64,000 nucleotides of DNA from Candidatus Dichloromethanomonas elyunquensis (GCA_001515265.1 LNDB01000003.1:62001-126000); one strand, 5' to 3'. Numbered from the stretch's first letter, positions 22,465 to 33,686 are shown. The notes: a model not told the origin generated them from the letters alone. Made by a program: numbers and translations.

Positions 22465-25400
22465 TTAAATTCGTTCCACCTTTATTCCCGTATTGTGATC
22501 ATTCAAATTGATTTCCGTTAAATCATCCGTATCTTTTTCTTCCAGAATCTCCGCCAGAGTCTCCCGCTTGATGTGGTTTCGATATTTGTCAATGGCCTTG
22601 ACTACTTCCTCATCGCCGCAATAGGTAATTCTGATGCGGTCCATTACTTCAAAATCATAGTTCTTGCGCATCTGCTGGACTTTGGAGACAAGCTCTCTGG
22701 CCAGTCCTTCGTCAAGAAGATCTCGGGTCAAGGTCGTGTCAATAATGACAAACAGATTATTTTCCATGGTTACTGTAAATCCTTCTTTTGCGGATATGGA
22801 AACGGTAACGTATTCTTTGGTGATATTCAGCTGTTCCCCGTCTACATCTATTCCGAGAGTCTGTCCGGCTTCCAGTTTTGCCGCAAAAGCTGAGGCATCC
22901 GTGTCAGCCAGGGCCTTGCCCAGGGATTTGATTTTCGAACCGAATGCAGGGCCTGCTGTTTTAAAATTAAGCTTCAGACTAAAGTCCATAAAATCGCTTA
23001 AATTTTTAGCAAAGACAACTTCTTTAACGTTTAATTCCTCCTGAATTAAGGAAACCAAGTCGGAAATAAGGGCTTCGTACTTCCCTTCCACCAGTATCTT
23101 CTGAATAGGTTGTCTGACCTTGATTTTCACCTGTTCCCGGGCCGACCTTCCCAGCGTGACCAGATCCCGAACCAAGTCCATCCTGGCTTCTACGTTTCGG
23201 TCGATTAAGGTAGTGACAGTCACCGGGTAATCAGCCAGGTGCACCGAGGTTTCCCCGGTCAGGTTCATATAGATCTCTTCGGCCAGATAAGGCGCAAAGG
23301 GCGCTGAAATTCTTGCTAGCCCCAGGAGAATTTCATAGGTGGTGTTATACACGGATTTTTTGTCTTCGGAAAGACCGGAATCCCAGAACCTGCGGCGGGA
23401 GCGGCGGATATACCAGTTGGAAAGGTCTTCGATGACAAATTCCTGAATCTTCCTGACAGTCTTGGTCAGGTCATAGGCGGCCATGTTGGTTTCGACTTCT
23501 TCCAATAAACCGTGGTATTTGGATAGGATCCACCTGTCAAGCTCGGGCCGGTTTTTGTATTCGATAAAGAAATCCCGCGGATTGACCTGATCGGTGTTGG
23601 CATACAAGGCAAAGAAAGTGTAGACGTTGCGGAGCGTCCCGAAAAATTTACTTTGAACTTCTTTGAGCCCTTCGATATCGAACCGCTTGGGCGTCCATGC
23701 CGGAGACACATACAGCAAATACCAGCGCAGCGTATCGGCACCGTATTGATCAAATAACTCAAAAGGATCAACTGTGTTGCCTTTGGACTTGGACATTTTC
23801 TGCCCCTGTTTATCTAAAACCAAATCATTGACCAGTACTCTTTTGTAGGGGGCATGCCCCATCACAAAGGTTGAGATCGCCAGCAAGGAGTAAAACCATC
23901 CTCTGGTCTGATCAATCCCTTCACAAATGAAGTCTGCCGGGAAGAGTTCCTGGAAGTTCTCTTTGTTTTCAAACGGGTAATGGTGCTGGGCGTAGGGCAT
24001 CGCGCCGCTGTCAAACCAGCAGTCGATAACTTCACTGACCCGGGTCATCGGCTTGCCGCACTTCTCGCAGCGGATGTGAACCTCATCCACATAGGGTCTG
24101 TGCAGTTCAATATTCTCATCGATTGTTTCCGCTGCCTGCTCAAGCAGTTCCTTTCTGGAACCGATGGACGCGGTATGGCCGCATTCACAGCGCCAGACAT
24201 TGAGAGGAGTTCCCCAGTAACGATTCCGGGATAACGCCCAGTCGTTCACATTCTCCAGCCAGTTGCCGAACCGCTTTTCCCCGACAAAATCAGGATACCA
24301 TTCTACGGTCTTGTTGTTGGCGACAAGCTGATCTTTCAGTTTGGTCATCTGAATGTACCAGCTGGGTTTAGCATAATACAGGAGCGGGGTCTGGCAGCGC
24401 CAGCAATGAGGGTAGTTATGCTCCATTTTTTCCTTTTTGAACAGCTTGCCCTCGGCGTGCAGCCATTTAATGATCTCCAGATCAGCGTCCATTACGAATA
24501 GGTCTTTCCAGGGTGTATCCACGAATTTCCCGGATTCGTCCACCGGTTGGAAAACCGGCAGATTATAGCGTCTGCCCGTATGATAGTCATCTTCGCCGAA
24601 AGCCGGGGCAGTATGCACGATACCGGTACCGTCTTCCGTCGTTACATAATCCGCCGTGGTCACAAAAAAAGCTTTGCGGTCAGCCTTCAGGAAAGGCATC
24701 AGTTGTTCATACGCCATATATTCCAGCTCGCTGCCGTTTAATTCTTCAAGGACTTCATACCCTTCGTCCAGGATTTTAGGAGCCAGCGTCTTGGACAAAT
24801 AATAGATTTCGTTGTTGCTCCGGACTTTGACATAGGTCTCGGAGGGGCTTACGGTGAGCGCAGCATTGGAAGGCAAGGTCCAGGGCGTGGTCGTCCAGGC
24901 CAGGAAATACTCTTCAGCGCCTTTTCTTTTAAACTTGACAATAACGGTATTGGTCTTAATTTCTTTGTACCCAAGCGCTACTTCATGCGAAGCGAGGCCG
25001 GTTCCGCAGCGCGAGCAATAAGGCACGATTTTATGCCCTTCGTACATTAGGCCTTCCTTAAAAAATTTGTCCAGTATCCACCAGACACTCTCGATATAGT
25101 CATTATCCAGGGTGATATACGGGTGATCCAAATCAATAGAATAACCCATTCTGATTGTCATTTCCCGCCATTGCCGTTCATAGGTAAATACCGATTCGCG
25201 GCATTTGGTATTAAACTCGGCAATACCGAATTTCTCTATCCCCTGTTTATCGGAGAGATTGAGCTGTTTTTCCACTTCAATTTCTACCGGCAGGCCGTGC
25301 GTATCCCAGCCTGCTTTCCGTTTGACCTGAAAACCCTTCATGTTATGATAGCGGCATACAGAGTCTTTCAAGGTCCTGGCCATCACATGGTGGATACCCG

Positions 25401-25563
25401 GTTTCCCGTTGGCTGTAGGCGGGCCTTCGTAGAAAACGAACGGTTCTGCTCCCTCACGGTTTTCTATGGTCTTTTGCAGAATATCAATTTTGTCCCAGTA
25501 CTCCGCTATCCGTTTTTCCCGTTCAGCAACCGGAACGTTGGTCAAAGGTTTGAAGTTTGCCAT
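22465..25563 (-). CDS. ileS: Isoleucyl-tRNA synthetase
   Basis: PPTANGKPGIHHVMARTLKD (HIGH-type), KMSKSKGN; T-box upstream. Confidence 0.97.
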   Translation of the reverse strand: MANFKPLTNVPVAEREKRIAEYWDKIDILQKTIENREGAEPFVFYEGPPTANGKPGIHHVMARTLKDSVCRYHNMKGFQVKRKAGWDTHGLPVEIEVEKQLNLSDKQGIEKFGIAEFNTKCRESVFTYERQWREMTIRMGYSIDLDHPYITLDNDYIESVWWILDKFFKEGLMYEGHKIVPYCSRCGTGLASHEVALGYKEIKTNTVIVKFKRKGAEEYFLAWTTTPWTLPSNAALTVSPSETYVKVRSNNEIYYLSKTLAPKILDEGYEVLEELNGSELEYMAYEQLMPFLKADRKAFFVTTADYVTTEDGTGIVHTAPAFGEDDYHTGRRYNLPVFQPVDESGKFVDTPWKDLFVMDADLEIIKWLHAEGKLFKKEKMEHNYPHCWRCQTPLLYYAKPSWYIQMTKLKDQLVANNKTVEWYPDFVGEKRFGNWLENVNDWALSRNRYWGTPLNVWRCECGHTASIGSRKELLEQAAETIDENIELHRPYVDEVHIRCEKCGKPMTRVSEVIDCWFDSGAMPYAQHHYPFENKENFQELFPADFICEGIDQTRGWFYSLLAISTFVMGHAPYKRVLVNDLVLDKQGQKMSKSKGNTVDPFELFDQYGADTLRWYLLYVSPAWTPKRFDIEGLKEVQSKFFGTLRNVYTFFALYANTDQVNPRDFFIEYKNRPELDRWILSKYHGLLEEVETNMAAYDLTKTVRKIQEFVIEDLSNWYIRRSRRRFWDSGLSEDKKSVYNTTYEILLGLARISAPFAPYLAEEIYMNLTGETSVHLADYPVTVTTLIDRNVEARMDLVRDLVTLGRSAREQVKIKVRQPIQKILVEGKYEALISDLVSLIQEELNVKEVVFAKNLSDFMDFSLKLNFKTAGPAFGSKIKSLGKALADTDASAFAAKLEAGQTLGIDVDGEQLNITKEYVTVSISAKEGFTVTMENNLFVIIDTTLTRDLLDEGLARELVSKVQQMRKNYDFEVMDRIRITYCGDEEVVKAIDKYRNHIKRETLAEILEEKDTDDLTEINLNDHNTGIKVERI

Positions 25564-25612
25564 GATGATTCTCCTTTTTACTGATTTTAAGCAGAGTTAA
25601 TACCATAATAAA

Positions 25613-25880
25613 ATCCCCAAGTATTATACTTAGGGACGAATGACCGCGGTACCACCCTGATTACAAACCCGTCTTTCACAGGTTTATCACTTTTCACCCT
25701 GTAACGCGGGGTTGGCGGAACACCTTACCCTACTTTCAGGTGTCCGGCTCCCGGGTGATCTTGGCTTAAAAATCCGCCCGTAATCTCTCAGCCTGCGATT
25801 ACTTCTCTGTAAACTTCCTTTTAAGCTACTGCCCCGGTCATTGCCTTTCAGAAGCGCAATATCATTTGCAAATTAATTGG
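25613..25880 (-). promoter_or_regulatory. T-box leader of ileS
   Basis: - strand AGGGTGGTACCGCGG T-box, followed by CCCTAAGTA-TAA-TACTTGGGGATTTT terminator; candidate Ile specifier ATC in GCCAAGATCACC. Confidence 0.92.
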
Positions 25881-25884
25881 TTTT

Positions 25885-25914
25885 ATTATATGTCAAAATA
25901 AATTAAAATGCCAA
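25885..25914 (-). promoter_or_regulatory. Putative promoter of the ileS T-box transcript
   Basis: - strand TTGGCA-N18-TATAAT. Confidence 0.55.
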
Positions 25915-25965
25915 GTTTTCTAAAGAAATTCTCCGGAATTTTTTTGTTGCTGCCGACATCTTATT

Positions 25966-27981
25966 TTATATCTTAAATTGCTTCATCATGCTCGCAAGCT
26001 CTTCGGCCAGTCTGGCTAAACTTTCGGAAGAATTGCTGATTTCAAAGATGGCTTTACTGGTTCCTTCTGTACCCTGGGAGATTTGTTGGGCCCCTTCGGT
26101 ACTTTGGGAAATGCTCAGCGTAATTTCCGACATTCCCAAACTTACACTATTCACAATCTGCAATAATTCAGTGCATTTTTTCGAAGCATCCATGGATAAA
26201 TCATAAAAGAGTTCGGCATCCTGCCGGTAATAATTAGCTGTCTTCATAAATTCTTTATAATCTTCGTTCACATCGTTTTCCATAAAACGAAGGAGCTCAG
26301 TAGAATCCGTGACTAAATCCCGGATCGTATCCTGGACATCAAATGTTAATCTCTGTATATTTGTCACTGTTGATGAGGATTGTTCAGCCAACTTCCTTAC
26401 TTCATCAGCTACTACAGCAAAACCCCGCCCGTTTTCTCCAGCCCGTGCAGCCTCGATGGCGGCGTTCAAAGCCAATAGATTGGTTTGTTTTGCTATTTCA
26501 GCAATGAGCCCGGTCATTTGCGAGATTTCTTCCACAATTTTGGCTCTTTCTATCGCGCTTTTCATACGATTTTCAAGCTTGGCATAAACCTCTGCCGCTG
26601 CTTTTTCTGAATGATGCACTTTCTGCCGGAGCCCTTCCGCACGTCTTTCAATTTCCTTGGCCTTTTCTCCTGCTTTGGTCATTTCAGTATTCAAGGTCTC
26701 CATGGAAGCATTCATTTCTTGGCCGGATGCCGTGATCTCTTCACTTGAGGCATTCACTTCCTGTAAAGAAGCTGAGATATTCTCGGTCGATGCGGTTGTT
26801 TCTTCCATATTGGCAGAAACATTCTGGATAATCGCCGTTAACTCTTCGCTGGCAGCGGCTAAATCCTTTGCGGAAAACACAATTCTTCCAATCATTTTAT
26901 TCCAGATGTCCTGCATTTTAGCAAAGGCTCTCATCAAACGGCCAAGTTCATCCTGACGGGAAATACTGGCCTGACTGGGTTTCGTGGTCAGATCTCCTCC
27001 TGCAAATGCTTCGGCAAAAGCCGTTGCCTCGATAATGGGTTTCCCCATCCTTTTCCCGAGGACCAGGGCGATAACTGCCCCCAGTAAGATCATGATAATG
27101 GATATAAACATAATACTCTTTTTCAGGGATTCCAATCCTGCCAGCACTTCGCTGCTTGGGGCCGTAAGTGCCAGACTCCAGTTCGTACCCTCCACAGGAA
27201 CAAATCCCATGTACCGCCTGCTTCCTTCAAATAGATATTCTGCAGTCCCTTGTTCTCCTTTGATCATCCGGTTCTGCATGACATCGGCAAGTTCCGATAA
27301 CTCTGGTTTGGTTTTTGCCTCCTGGATACTATTATATTTCTCGGAAACATATTCTTTATTAGGGTGGGCAATAAAATCACCCTTACCATTAATTATATAA
27401 CCGTAGCCGCCCTGACCGAATTTGAGGTGGTCGTCTGTAATGGAGGTTAAACATTCCGCCTTATCTGCAGCAGCGATAACCCCTGTTATTTGATTCCCGG
27501 CCTTAACGGGGACAGCAAAAACAATGGTCAGGCTCCCGTCCGCTTTACTCTCAAGAATATCGGAAACAGCGTTCTCTCCTTTAACTGCTTTTTGAAAATA
27601 ATCTGTCTCTTTAATATTCAGTTTCTGATTATCGGATGTATAGGCTTCACCGTTGATATCGGCGATCATCATAAAAAGATGCCCTGCCCTGACATTTTCT
27701 TCTTTCAACAGGGCCAGCTTATCTTGGATATCAGCATTCTGGTAATTCCCTGAGTTTTTGATAATATCCAAGTCGGCTATCACTTGGAGATTACTTAAGT
27801 ACATTTCCATGTGGGTCTCGATAATTTTGGACCCTTCATCAGCGTATTGCTTCAGGGATTTCTGCACTTCCTGAACAACAGCCTGCTCTGCCCGGTTATA
27901 GGCAATAAGTCCTAACACCGTGCATACTATAAACAGCACTAACGTGAATGTAAGGGCGATGCGGGTTCCAATACTTTTCAC
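25966..27981 (-). CDS. Transmembrane methyl-accepting chemotaxis protein with dCache-like sensor
   Basis: N-terminal TM, Cache region ([24 protein letters not shown]), [40 protein letters not shown]. Confidence 0.93.
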   Translation of the reverse strand: MKSIGTRIALTFTLVLFIVCTVLGLIAYNRAEQAVVQEVQKSLKQYADEGSKIIETHMEMYLSNLQVIADLDIIKNSGNYQNADIQDKLALLKEENVRAGHLFMMIADINGEAYTSDNQKLNIKETDYFQKAVKGENAVSDILESKADGSLTIVFAVPVKAGNQITGVIAAADKAECLTSITDDHLKFGQGGYGYIINGKGDFIAHPNKEYVSEKYNSIQEAKTKPELSELADVMQNRMIKGEQGTAEYLFEGSRRYMGFVPVEGTNWSLALTAPSSEVLAGLESLKKSIMFISIIMILLGAVIALVLGKRMGKPIIEATAFAEAFAGGDLTTKPSQASISRQDELGRLMRAFAKMQDIWNKMIGRIVFSAKDLAAASEELTAIIQNVSANMEETTASTENISASLQEVNASSEEITASGQEMNASMETLNTEMTKAGEKAKEIERRAEGLRQKVHHSEKAAAEVYAKLENRMKSAIERAKIVEEISQMTGLIAEIAKQTNLLALNAAIEAARAGENGRGFAVVADEVRKLAEQSSSTVTNIQRLTFDVQDTIRDLVTDSTELLRFMENDVNEDYKEFMKTANYYRQDAELFYDLSMDASKKCTELLQIVNSVSLGMSEITLSISQSTEGAQQISQGTEGTSKAIFEISNSSESLARLAEELASMMKQFKI

Positions 27982-28194
27982 AGTTTACCCCCCCATTTTT
28001 GACTCTTTTCAAAAATAAATCAAATTACTATTTCTTACTAATATCTACTAATCAATAATATATGTAAAAATATCTTGGTAATTATTATATAGAATATTTT
28101 TAAAAATTCAATCATTATATTTTTAAAAATAAAATAAAATAAAATAAAGGATGCAGTGCACTGTTCCTTTTTAAACCAATGATTCGATCCATGT

Positions 28195-28983
28195 CTAACT
28201 GTCTCGATAGATAAAAACCCTCCAGGCATACTTGCCTTTTCTCGTTTTAGAGCTCTCTTCCACGATTTTCATTTTTCCTTGGCCCCGGCAGGAAACTGTA
28301 TCTCCGGCTTTTAATTCAATGTCAGGTTTAACACATTCCAAATCATTTTTCTTAACCTTCCCCTGCCGGACCAATTCTTGAACCTCAGACCTGGAGAGAC
28401 CAAATCCTGCTGCTGCCAGGGTATCAAGACGGGGAGAGGAAACCACAGCCCTCTTTTCCAACCCTGCCAAGGGAAGGATCTTCGAGGAACCGGCAATCGA
28501 AGCCTGAATGAATTCTCTTCCGACACTTTCCCAGTTTTGAATAATATAGGGATGCATTTGCGTGGTCACTGCAATCACCGCTCCATCTTCTGCCTGACGG
28601 ATATCTCCAAGCACTTCCCTTTCCAGTCCCAAACCAAGCAAAGAGCCCAAAATATCCCGGTGACCAAGAATGACACCCTTTTTATTTGGGGCTGCCTTGA
28701 CCAAGGCAATCTCAGTCTGTGCGGTCTCAGGCTGGGTTCCATTTCCGTTGAGAACAAACCTGACTCTCTCGGCCTCTTCAAATCCGCCCCAAAACGAAAA
28801 ACAAAGACCGGTGCCCTTAAGAACAGTCCTGAACCAATCAGCCATGGCCGGACTGAGAAAAGGTGTTACCAGTCTTTCCTTATCACGAAGAACCGTTTCA
28901 CAAAGATCAAGAAGATGTGCCGCTTCCAGTTTCTTTTCTTTTTCAGCCCAGAAGTTTAAAACATTTCTGTTTATTTCTTTCAT
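28195..28983 (-). CDS. ylmH: YlmH-like S4-domain RNA-binding protein
   Basis: ILGHRDILGSLLGLGLEREVLGDI, S4 domain LDTLAAAGFGLSRSEVQELVRQGKVKKN; beside yggT and sepF. Confidence 0.88.
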   Translation of the reverse strand: MKEINRNVLNFWAEKEKKLEAAHLLDLCETVLRDKERLVTPFLSPAMADWFRTVLKGTGLCFSFWGGFEEAERVRFVLNGNGTQPETAQTEIALVKAAPNKKGVILGHRDILGSLLGLGLEREVLGDIRQAEDGAVIAVTTQMHPYIIQNWESVGREFIQASIAGSSKILPLAGLEKRAVVSSPRLDTLAAAGFGLSRSEVQELVRQGKVKKNDLECVKPDIELKAGDTVSCRGQGKMKIVEESSKTRKGKYAWRVFIYRDS

Positions 28984-28995
28984 ACTGCAGGATCA

Positions 28996-29247
28996 TTACA
29001 GTCTGGAGATAAGAGAGAATATCGGATAAAGCACAAAAGAACGGATCAGCATCATTGCCAAAATCGCAAAAATCGGTGAAAAGTCAATCATTCCCGCCGC
29101 CCCGCCGATTTTTATCATCCGAAAAGGTCTCAGAATCGGCTCTGTAACGTCATAGACAACCCTGATCAGAGGATTGTGGGAAGAGTGGGGTATCCAGGAG
29201 AGAAAACACCTGACGATAATCGCCCATTCTAAGATATTGAAAACCAT
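28996..29247 (-). CDS. YggT family membrane protein
   Basis: FLSWIPHSSHNPLIRVVYDVTEPILRPFRMI. Confidence 0.9.
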   Translation of the reverse strand: MVFNILEWAIIVRCFLSWIPHSSHNPLIRVVYDVTEPILRPFRMIKIGGAAGMIDFSPIFAILAMMLIRSFVLYPIFSLISRL

Positions 29248-29308
29248 ATCTATTACATTATAAAACCAAGCAAGCGTAAAAATTGCAATTCCCTCCTTTA
29301 TTTAAGAA

Positions 29309-29854
29309 TTAGTTATTTATTTTCGGCCAAAGGAGTTCTCTGTCACTAGACTTAAAACTCAGTTCTCCGCTGATATCCACATTGTTGGGAACAAAGAGAA
29401 ATATTCCATTTCCGACTTTTTGCATATTTCCGCCCAAAGCATAGGTTGTCCCACTGATAAAATCTACTATTCTCTGAGAAAGATGAACATCGGTCCTTTC
29501 TAAATTAAGAATAACAGACTTTCTGGCTTTGAGATGTTCTGCGATACCTTGCGCCTCTTCAAAGGATACCGGTTCGACTACCATCACCCTAACCTGTTTT
29601 TGAGTATGTATACTCACCACAGGAGCAGGTTTCTTCTTAGAGGTGTTATCCCTTAGAGAAAAGTCGCGGGAAAAACTTTCAGTGGGTAAAGAGTCACGGA
29701 CAATATTCTCACGGGAATGATAATTTCTCAACCTATTTTCATTCCTGTTTAAATACTCTTCCTCCCGCTCCTCAGAAACAAATTCTTCTTCCGATTCGTC
29801 ATCGCCAAATCCCATAATTCCGATAAATTTGTCAAAAATATTCGCCACTTTCAT
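29309..29854 (-). CDS. sepF: Cell division protein SepF
   Basis: VMVVEPVSFEEAQGIAEHLKARKSVILNLERTD...RIVDFISGTTYALGG. Confidence 0.93.
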   Translation of the reverse strand: MKVANIFDKFIGIMGFGDDESEEEFVSEEREEEYLNRNENRLRNYHSRENIVRDSLPTESFSRDFSLRDNTSKKKPAPVVSIHTQKQVRVMVVEPVSFEEAQGIAEHLKARKSVILNLERTDVHLSQRIVDFISGTTYALGGNMQKVGNGIFLFVPNNVDISGELSFKSSDRELLWPKINN

Positions 29855-29864
29855 CCCCCCAATT

Positions 29865-30590
29865 TCATTTATTTTTATCTTCTGCCATTAATTCTTCACT
29901 ATTATTTCTTTGCCCGAAAATACTGCTTCCTATACGTATGATGGTAGCCCCTTCCTCAATGGCCAGCAAGTAATCCTGACTCATACCCATGGAAAGCTCC
30001 CTAAACGCTTCTTTTCTGCAAATTCCTTTGCGGTGCAAGTCGTCCCGGATTTCCCTTAATTTTCTAAAGAATCCTCTTGTCTCCCGAGAACCGGCATCCA
30101 ATGCGCCGATGGTCATCAGCCCTTGAATTTCAACGTTGAAGCCGTTCCTTGCGGTAAGCAGAAAATCTTGGACTTCCTCAACTTCTAAACCTGCCTTGGC
30201 TTTATCCCCGGCTACATTCACCTGAAGGAGCGTCTTCCAGACAATATTTCTCGCTTTTCCTTCCTCATTCAGCTTCTCTAATAAGTTGAACCTGTCCAAA
30301 GAATGGATTAAAGCGACATGCTGATTCAAGTATTTAATTTTATTCGTCTGGAGTCTGCCTATGACATGCCATTCACAGTCCGTAGGGAGTACCCGGTATT
30401 TTTTTTCCCATTCCTGTACTTTGTTTTCGCCAAAAATCTTTTGCCCGGCGTGATAAGCTTCAAGCACTCTTTCTTCGGGAACCGTTTTGGAGACGGCAAC
30501 CAGTTTTAAAGGTTCGGCGGCCCTTCCAGCCTTTTCCATAGTTTCTTTGATTTTCCGTCTTACTACTGCGAGGCTCTGTTCAATACTCAT
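29865..30590 (-). CDS. YggS/YlmE family PLP-binding protein
   Basis: LKLVAVSKTVP, GENKVQEWEKKY, WHVIGRLQTNKIKYL. Confidence 0.93.
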   Translation of the reverse strand: MSIEQSLAVVRRKIKETMEKAGRAAEPLKLVAVSKTVPEERVLEAYHAGQKIFGENKVQEWEKKYRVLPTDCEWHVIGRLQTNKIKYLNQHVALIHSLDRFNLLEKLNEEGKARNIVWKTLLQVNVAGDKAKAGLEVEEVQDFLLTARNGFNVEIQGLMTIGALDAGSRETRGFFRKLREIRDDLHRKGICRKEAFRELSMGMSQDYLLAIEEGATIIRIGSSIFGQRNNSEELMAEDKNK

Positions 30591-30673
30591 TAAATAATCC
30601 TGCCTATTTCTTAAGACATCTTTAATAGATTCTACGTTATCTCCAATTCCCCTGCTTTGTAATAAAAATTGGT

Positions 30674-31606
30674 TTAAATCTTCTTTATTGCCATTCCTTC
30701 AATCCCTTTACTGGGATTAGAAATAATTTCGATTCCTTCCGGGATACCTTCAACACACGCCACACTGTCATTATAATCCAATACTTTCACATTGATAAAA
30801 CGAACTATCCCATCGTTCCCCGCATACACCCCCTTTTCTTCACCAAATGTACAAAGTGCAGTTAACGGAACAAGAACCCCTTTGGAAGCAGGCTTAAAAT
30901 TCCAGATAATGTTTTGTACTCTGTTTTCCGTCGTTCCGTTAACATACTGGTTAAAACGAACAACGGCTCCCCTGGGCTGACCGGTCGCTTGCATCACTGT
31001 TCCCGTATATTCTTCTCCCCGAATGGTAAATTTTAATGTTTGTCCTTTGGCAGCTTGGTCTTTGTCTTCAAGATACATAAACATCCAGCTGGGATATAAA
31101 TTATTGACTATTTTTCCTAGCGGAGAAAGTTTATTCACCGAATCGGCATTTCCTGAAGATATAATTTTCCCGTTTTGGACTTGTGATAATAAAGCATTAA
31201 CATCCATGTTCATAAAGTTTTCCGGAGTAATCACCTGTTCTAACTGATCTGTTTTACTATAAAAAAGACCCGATACAGGAGCAGTAACAGCAACTTCTCC
31301 AACAGTTTGTTCACGATCCACCCCGGAAGGAATAATCTTGGCGACAGTTTCACCTTTTCTGAACCTTTTTCCTTCGTCTTGAACAGGAACGACCTTCCCT
31401 TCTACCGGAGCCGTTAAGAGTATTTCCGTATTCGCGAAAATCGTTTTTACTTCTTTCTGGTGTTGCACCCATCCCTGGCGGACCGTTACGAAAGACAGCT
31501 TCCCGGATGCCCAAATGGAATTTGATTTCCATAGGAGAAGTCCAACGAATAAGATAATGCTCAAAATAAGCAAATAATTCGGTTTTCTTTTTTGCTCCTT
31601 AGTCAT
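30674..31606 (-). CDS. HlyD/membrane-fusion-like protein
   Basis: Single N-terminal TM; lipoyl-like TAPVEGKVVPVQDEGKRFRKGETVAKI. Confidence 0.65.
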   Translation of the reverse strand: MTKEQKRKPNYLLILSIILFVGLLLWKSNSIWASGKLSFVTVRQGWVQHQKEVKTIFANTEILLTAPVEGKVVPVQDEGKRFRKGETVAKIIPSGVDREQTVGEVAVTAPVSGLFYSKTDQLEQVITPENFMNMDVNALLSQVQNGKIISSGNADSVNKLSPLGKIVNNLYPSWMFMYLEDKDQAAKGQTLKFTIRGEEYTGTVMQATGQPRGAVVRFNQYVNGTTENRVQNIIWNFKPASKGVLVPLTALCTFGEEKGVYAGNDGIVRFINVKVLDYNDSVACVEGIPEGIEIISNPSKGIEGMAIKKI

Positions 31607-33000
31607 TATTTCCTGTTTCCCTTCACGATATCACTTGAAAAGCACGGCAAATAACAAGTAAAAGATGTCCCCTTTCCTAGTTCAGAAGAAACCGTTATCC
31701 TACCCCCGCTGTCTTCCACAATATGTTTTACAATACTCAGTCCCAGTCCTGTTCCTCCTATTTCCCTGGAACGGGCTTTATCTACTCTATAAAATCTTTC
31801 AAATATCCGGGAAAGGCTCTCTTGCGGAATACCGCAGCCTGTGTCGCGAACGACAATAACGACACCTTCTTCTTCTGCGGAACAACTCAAAGCCACTTGT
31901 CCTGACAAAGTATATTTCACAGCATTTTCCATAAGGTTTAGCAGTACTTGACTCAATAAATCTTCGCCCATTAATACATAAGGCAGTTCCGTAGGAATCT
32001 CGACCTTTATTTCCAAACCTTTGGCTTGGGCGTAGGATTCAATTACCGGTCTGATCTTCTCATAAGCGTTTTGGACGAAACTGAATTTTTGTGCCGCATC
32101 GCCTTTTAACGCCTGCGGTTTGTTTTCAATTCTGGACAGTGTTAAAAGGTCATCAATAATACTCTTTAAACGCAAGCTCTCCGATTGGATAATATTCAGG
32201 AACCTTCCTCTCAATTCCTTGTCTTCGGAAGCACCGTCCAGCAGTGTTTCCACAAAACCGTTAATAGATGTTAAAGGAGTCCGGAGTTCATGCGATACGT
32301 TTGCGACAAATTCAGTCCGCATCTTCTCCAACCTTCTTATATCGGTGATATCCCTTATGACCAGAACAAGCCCTAAACTTGAATTCTCATCATTTAGCGT
32401 ATTAGCCCAGACAGTGTAGATATGATCCCAGGCCTGGAACTCCATACTCCCTTCTTTTTGTTCGCTGAGTCTCTCTGCTACAAATTGATCTAAATGATTA
32501 TCCCGAACCAGATACATGAAATGCTTTCCAACAAGAACCTTACGGTTCCGTACAAAAAACATCTCTTCAACAGCAGTGTTTGTCAGAACAATCCTACCGA
32601 CCTGATCAAGAATAACAACGCCTTCCTTCATCCCGGAAAGAATCGTATGAATTTTATAGGCTTCTTTTTTTTCGCTTCGGATAATTTCCGTATACTGCTG
32701 AGCCAGTTTTTCTAATTCTTCTTCAAGTCTCCCAAGCTCATCCTGCTTTAATGGCAAAGTTTCAAATTGGTACTCATCTTTGATAATTAATTCAATTTTA
32801 GCGATGAGCTTTTCAATCCGATTCACGTACATATTCGCATAGATATACATAATCATTCCAAAAACGATCTGGGCAACAATGAGTCCTAAGCTAAACTTTA
32901 AGCCCAAAGGCTCATATTTGGCTATTAAGGAAAGAACGAAAAATGATATTCCAGAAACAAGTATGGCCAGACCGGTTAGTTTTGTCCGAATATTAATCAT
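31606..33000 (-). CDS. Sensor histidine kinase (PhoR/WalK-like, PAS domain)
   Basis: EFVANVSHELRTPLTSINGF, N/G boxes; overlaps the RR gene. Confidence 0.92.
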   Translation of the reverse strand: MINIRTKLTGLAILVSGISFFVLSLIAKYEPLGLKFSLGLIVAQIVFGMIMYIYANMYVNRIEKLIAKIELIIKDEYQFETLPLKQDELGRLEEELEKLAQQYTEIIRSEKKEAYKIHTILSGMKEGVVILDQVGRIVLTNTAVEEMFFVRNRKVLVGKHFMYLVRDNHLDQFVAERLSEQKEGSMEFQAWDHIYTVWANTLNDENSSLGLVLVIRDITDIRRLEKMRTEFVANVSHELRTPLTSINGFVETLLDGASEDKELRGRFLNIIQSESLRLKSIIDDLLTLSRIENKPQALKGDAAQKFSFVQNAYEKIRPVIESYAQAKGLEIKVEIPTELPYVLMGEDLLSQVLLNLMENAVKYTLSGQVALSCSAEEEGVVIVVRDTGCGIPQESLSRIFERFYRVDKARSREIGGTGLGLSIVKHIVEDSGGRITVSSELGKGTSFTCYLPCFSSDIVKGNRK

Positions 33001-33686
33001 GATTTCCCTTTAAAACGATAGCCAATGCCTCTTAATGTTTCAATGTACTCGGGATTGGCAGGATCTTTTTCGACCTTTTGGCGCAAATGCCTGATATGGA
33101 CATCCACTGTTCTTGTATCTCCGGGATACTCGTATCCCCAAATCTTTTCCAAGAGCTCATCTCTCGTATATACTTTTCCAGCATGAGATGCCAGTAACCG
33201 TAAGAGTTCAAATTCTTTGGGAGTAAAATCGATCACTTGATCCCGGATCTTGACCGTAAATGAATTCAACTCGATTTTAAGGTCCCCCCTGATAATTGCC
33301 TCCTCATCCTTCTCCGGGCTTGTCCTGCGCAGTCTTACCTTGATACGCGCCAAGAGTTCTCTAACCCCGAAAGGTTTGGTAATATAATCATCCGCCCCAA
33401 GTTCCAGTCCCAGTACCTTGTCAATTTCTTCTCCTTTGGCAGTCAGCATGACAACAGGAATCCCAGCAAGTGACCGGTCTACACGCATTCTCCGGCAAAC
33501 TTCAAGCCCATTTACACCCGGCAGCATGATATCCAGCAGTACCAGGTCATATTTGTTGCTATCCATAAGCGCTAAGGCTTCTTCACCGTCAGCAGCGCAT
33601 GTGACCCGGTACCCTTCCTTTTCAAGGTTAAATTTCAACAGTTCTCTTATGGCGATCTCATCATCAACGATCAGGATATGCGCCAT
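32997..33686 (-). CDS. OmpR/PhoB-family response regulator
   Basis: ILIVDDEIAIRELL, LVLLDIMLPGVNGLEVC, winged-helix C-terminus. Confidence 0.95.
   Translation of the reverse strand: MAHILIVDDEIAIRELLKFNLEKEGYRVTCAADGEEALALMDSNKYDLVLLDIMLPGVNGLEVCRRMRVDRSLAGIPVVMLTAKGEEIDKVLGLELGADDYITKPFGVRELLARIKVRLRRTSPEKDEEAIIRGDLKIELNSFTVKIRDQVIDFTPKEFELLRLLASHAGKVYTRDELLEKIWGYEYPGDTRTVDVHIRHLRQKVEKDPANPEYIETLRGIGYRFKGKS

Noticed and set aside
28126-28148. (AAAAT)n microsatellite
   Set aside because: Simple AT-rich slippage tract; noted only as context for the MCP insertion idea
28038-28229. 63-aa - strand ORF in the MCP-ylmH gap
   Set aside because: AT-rich low-complexity translation (FILFYFIFKNIMIEFLKIFYIII), overlaps ylmH end
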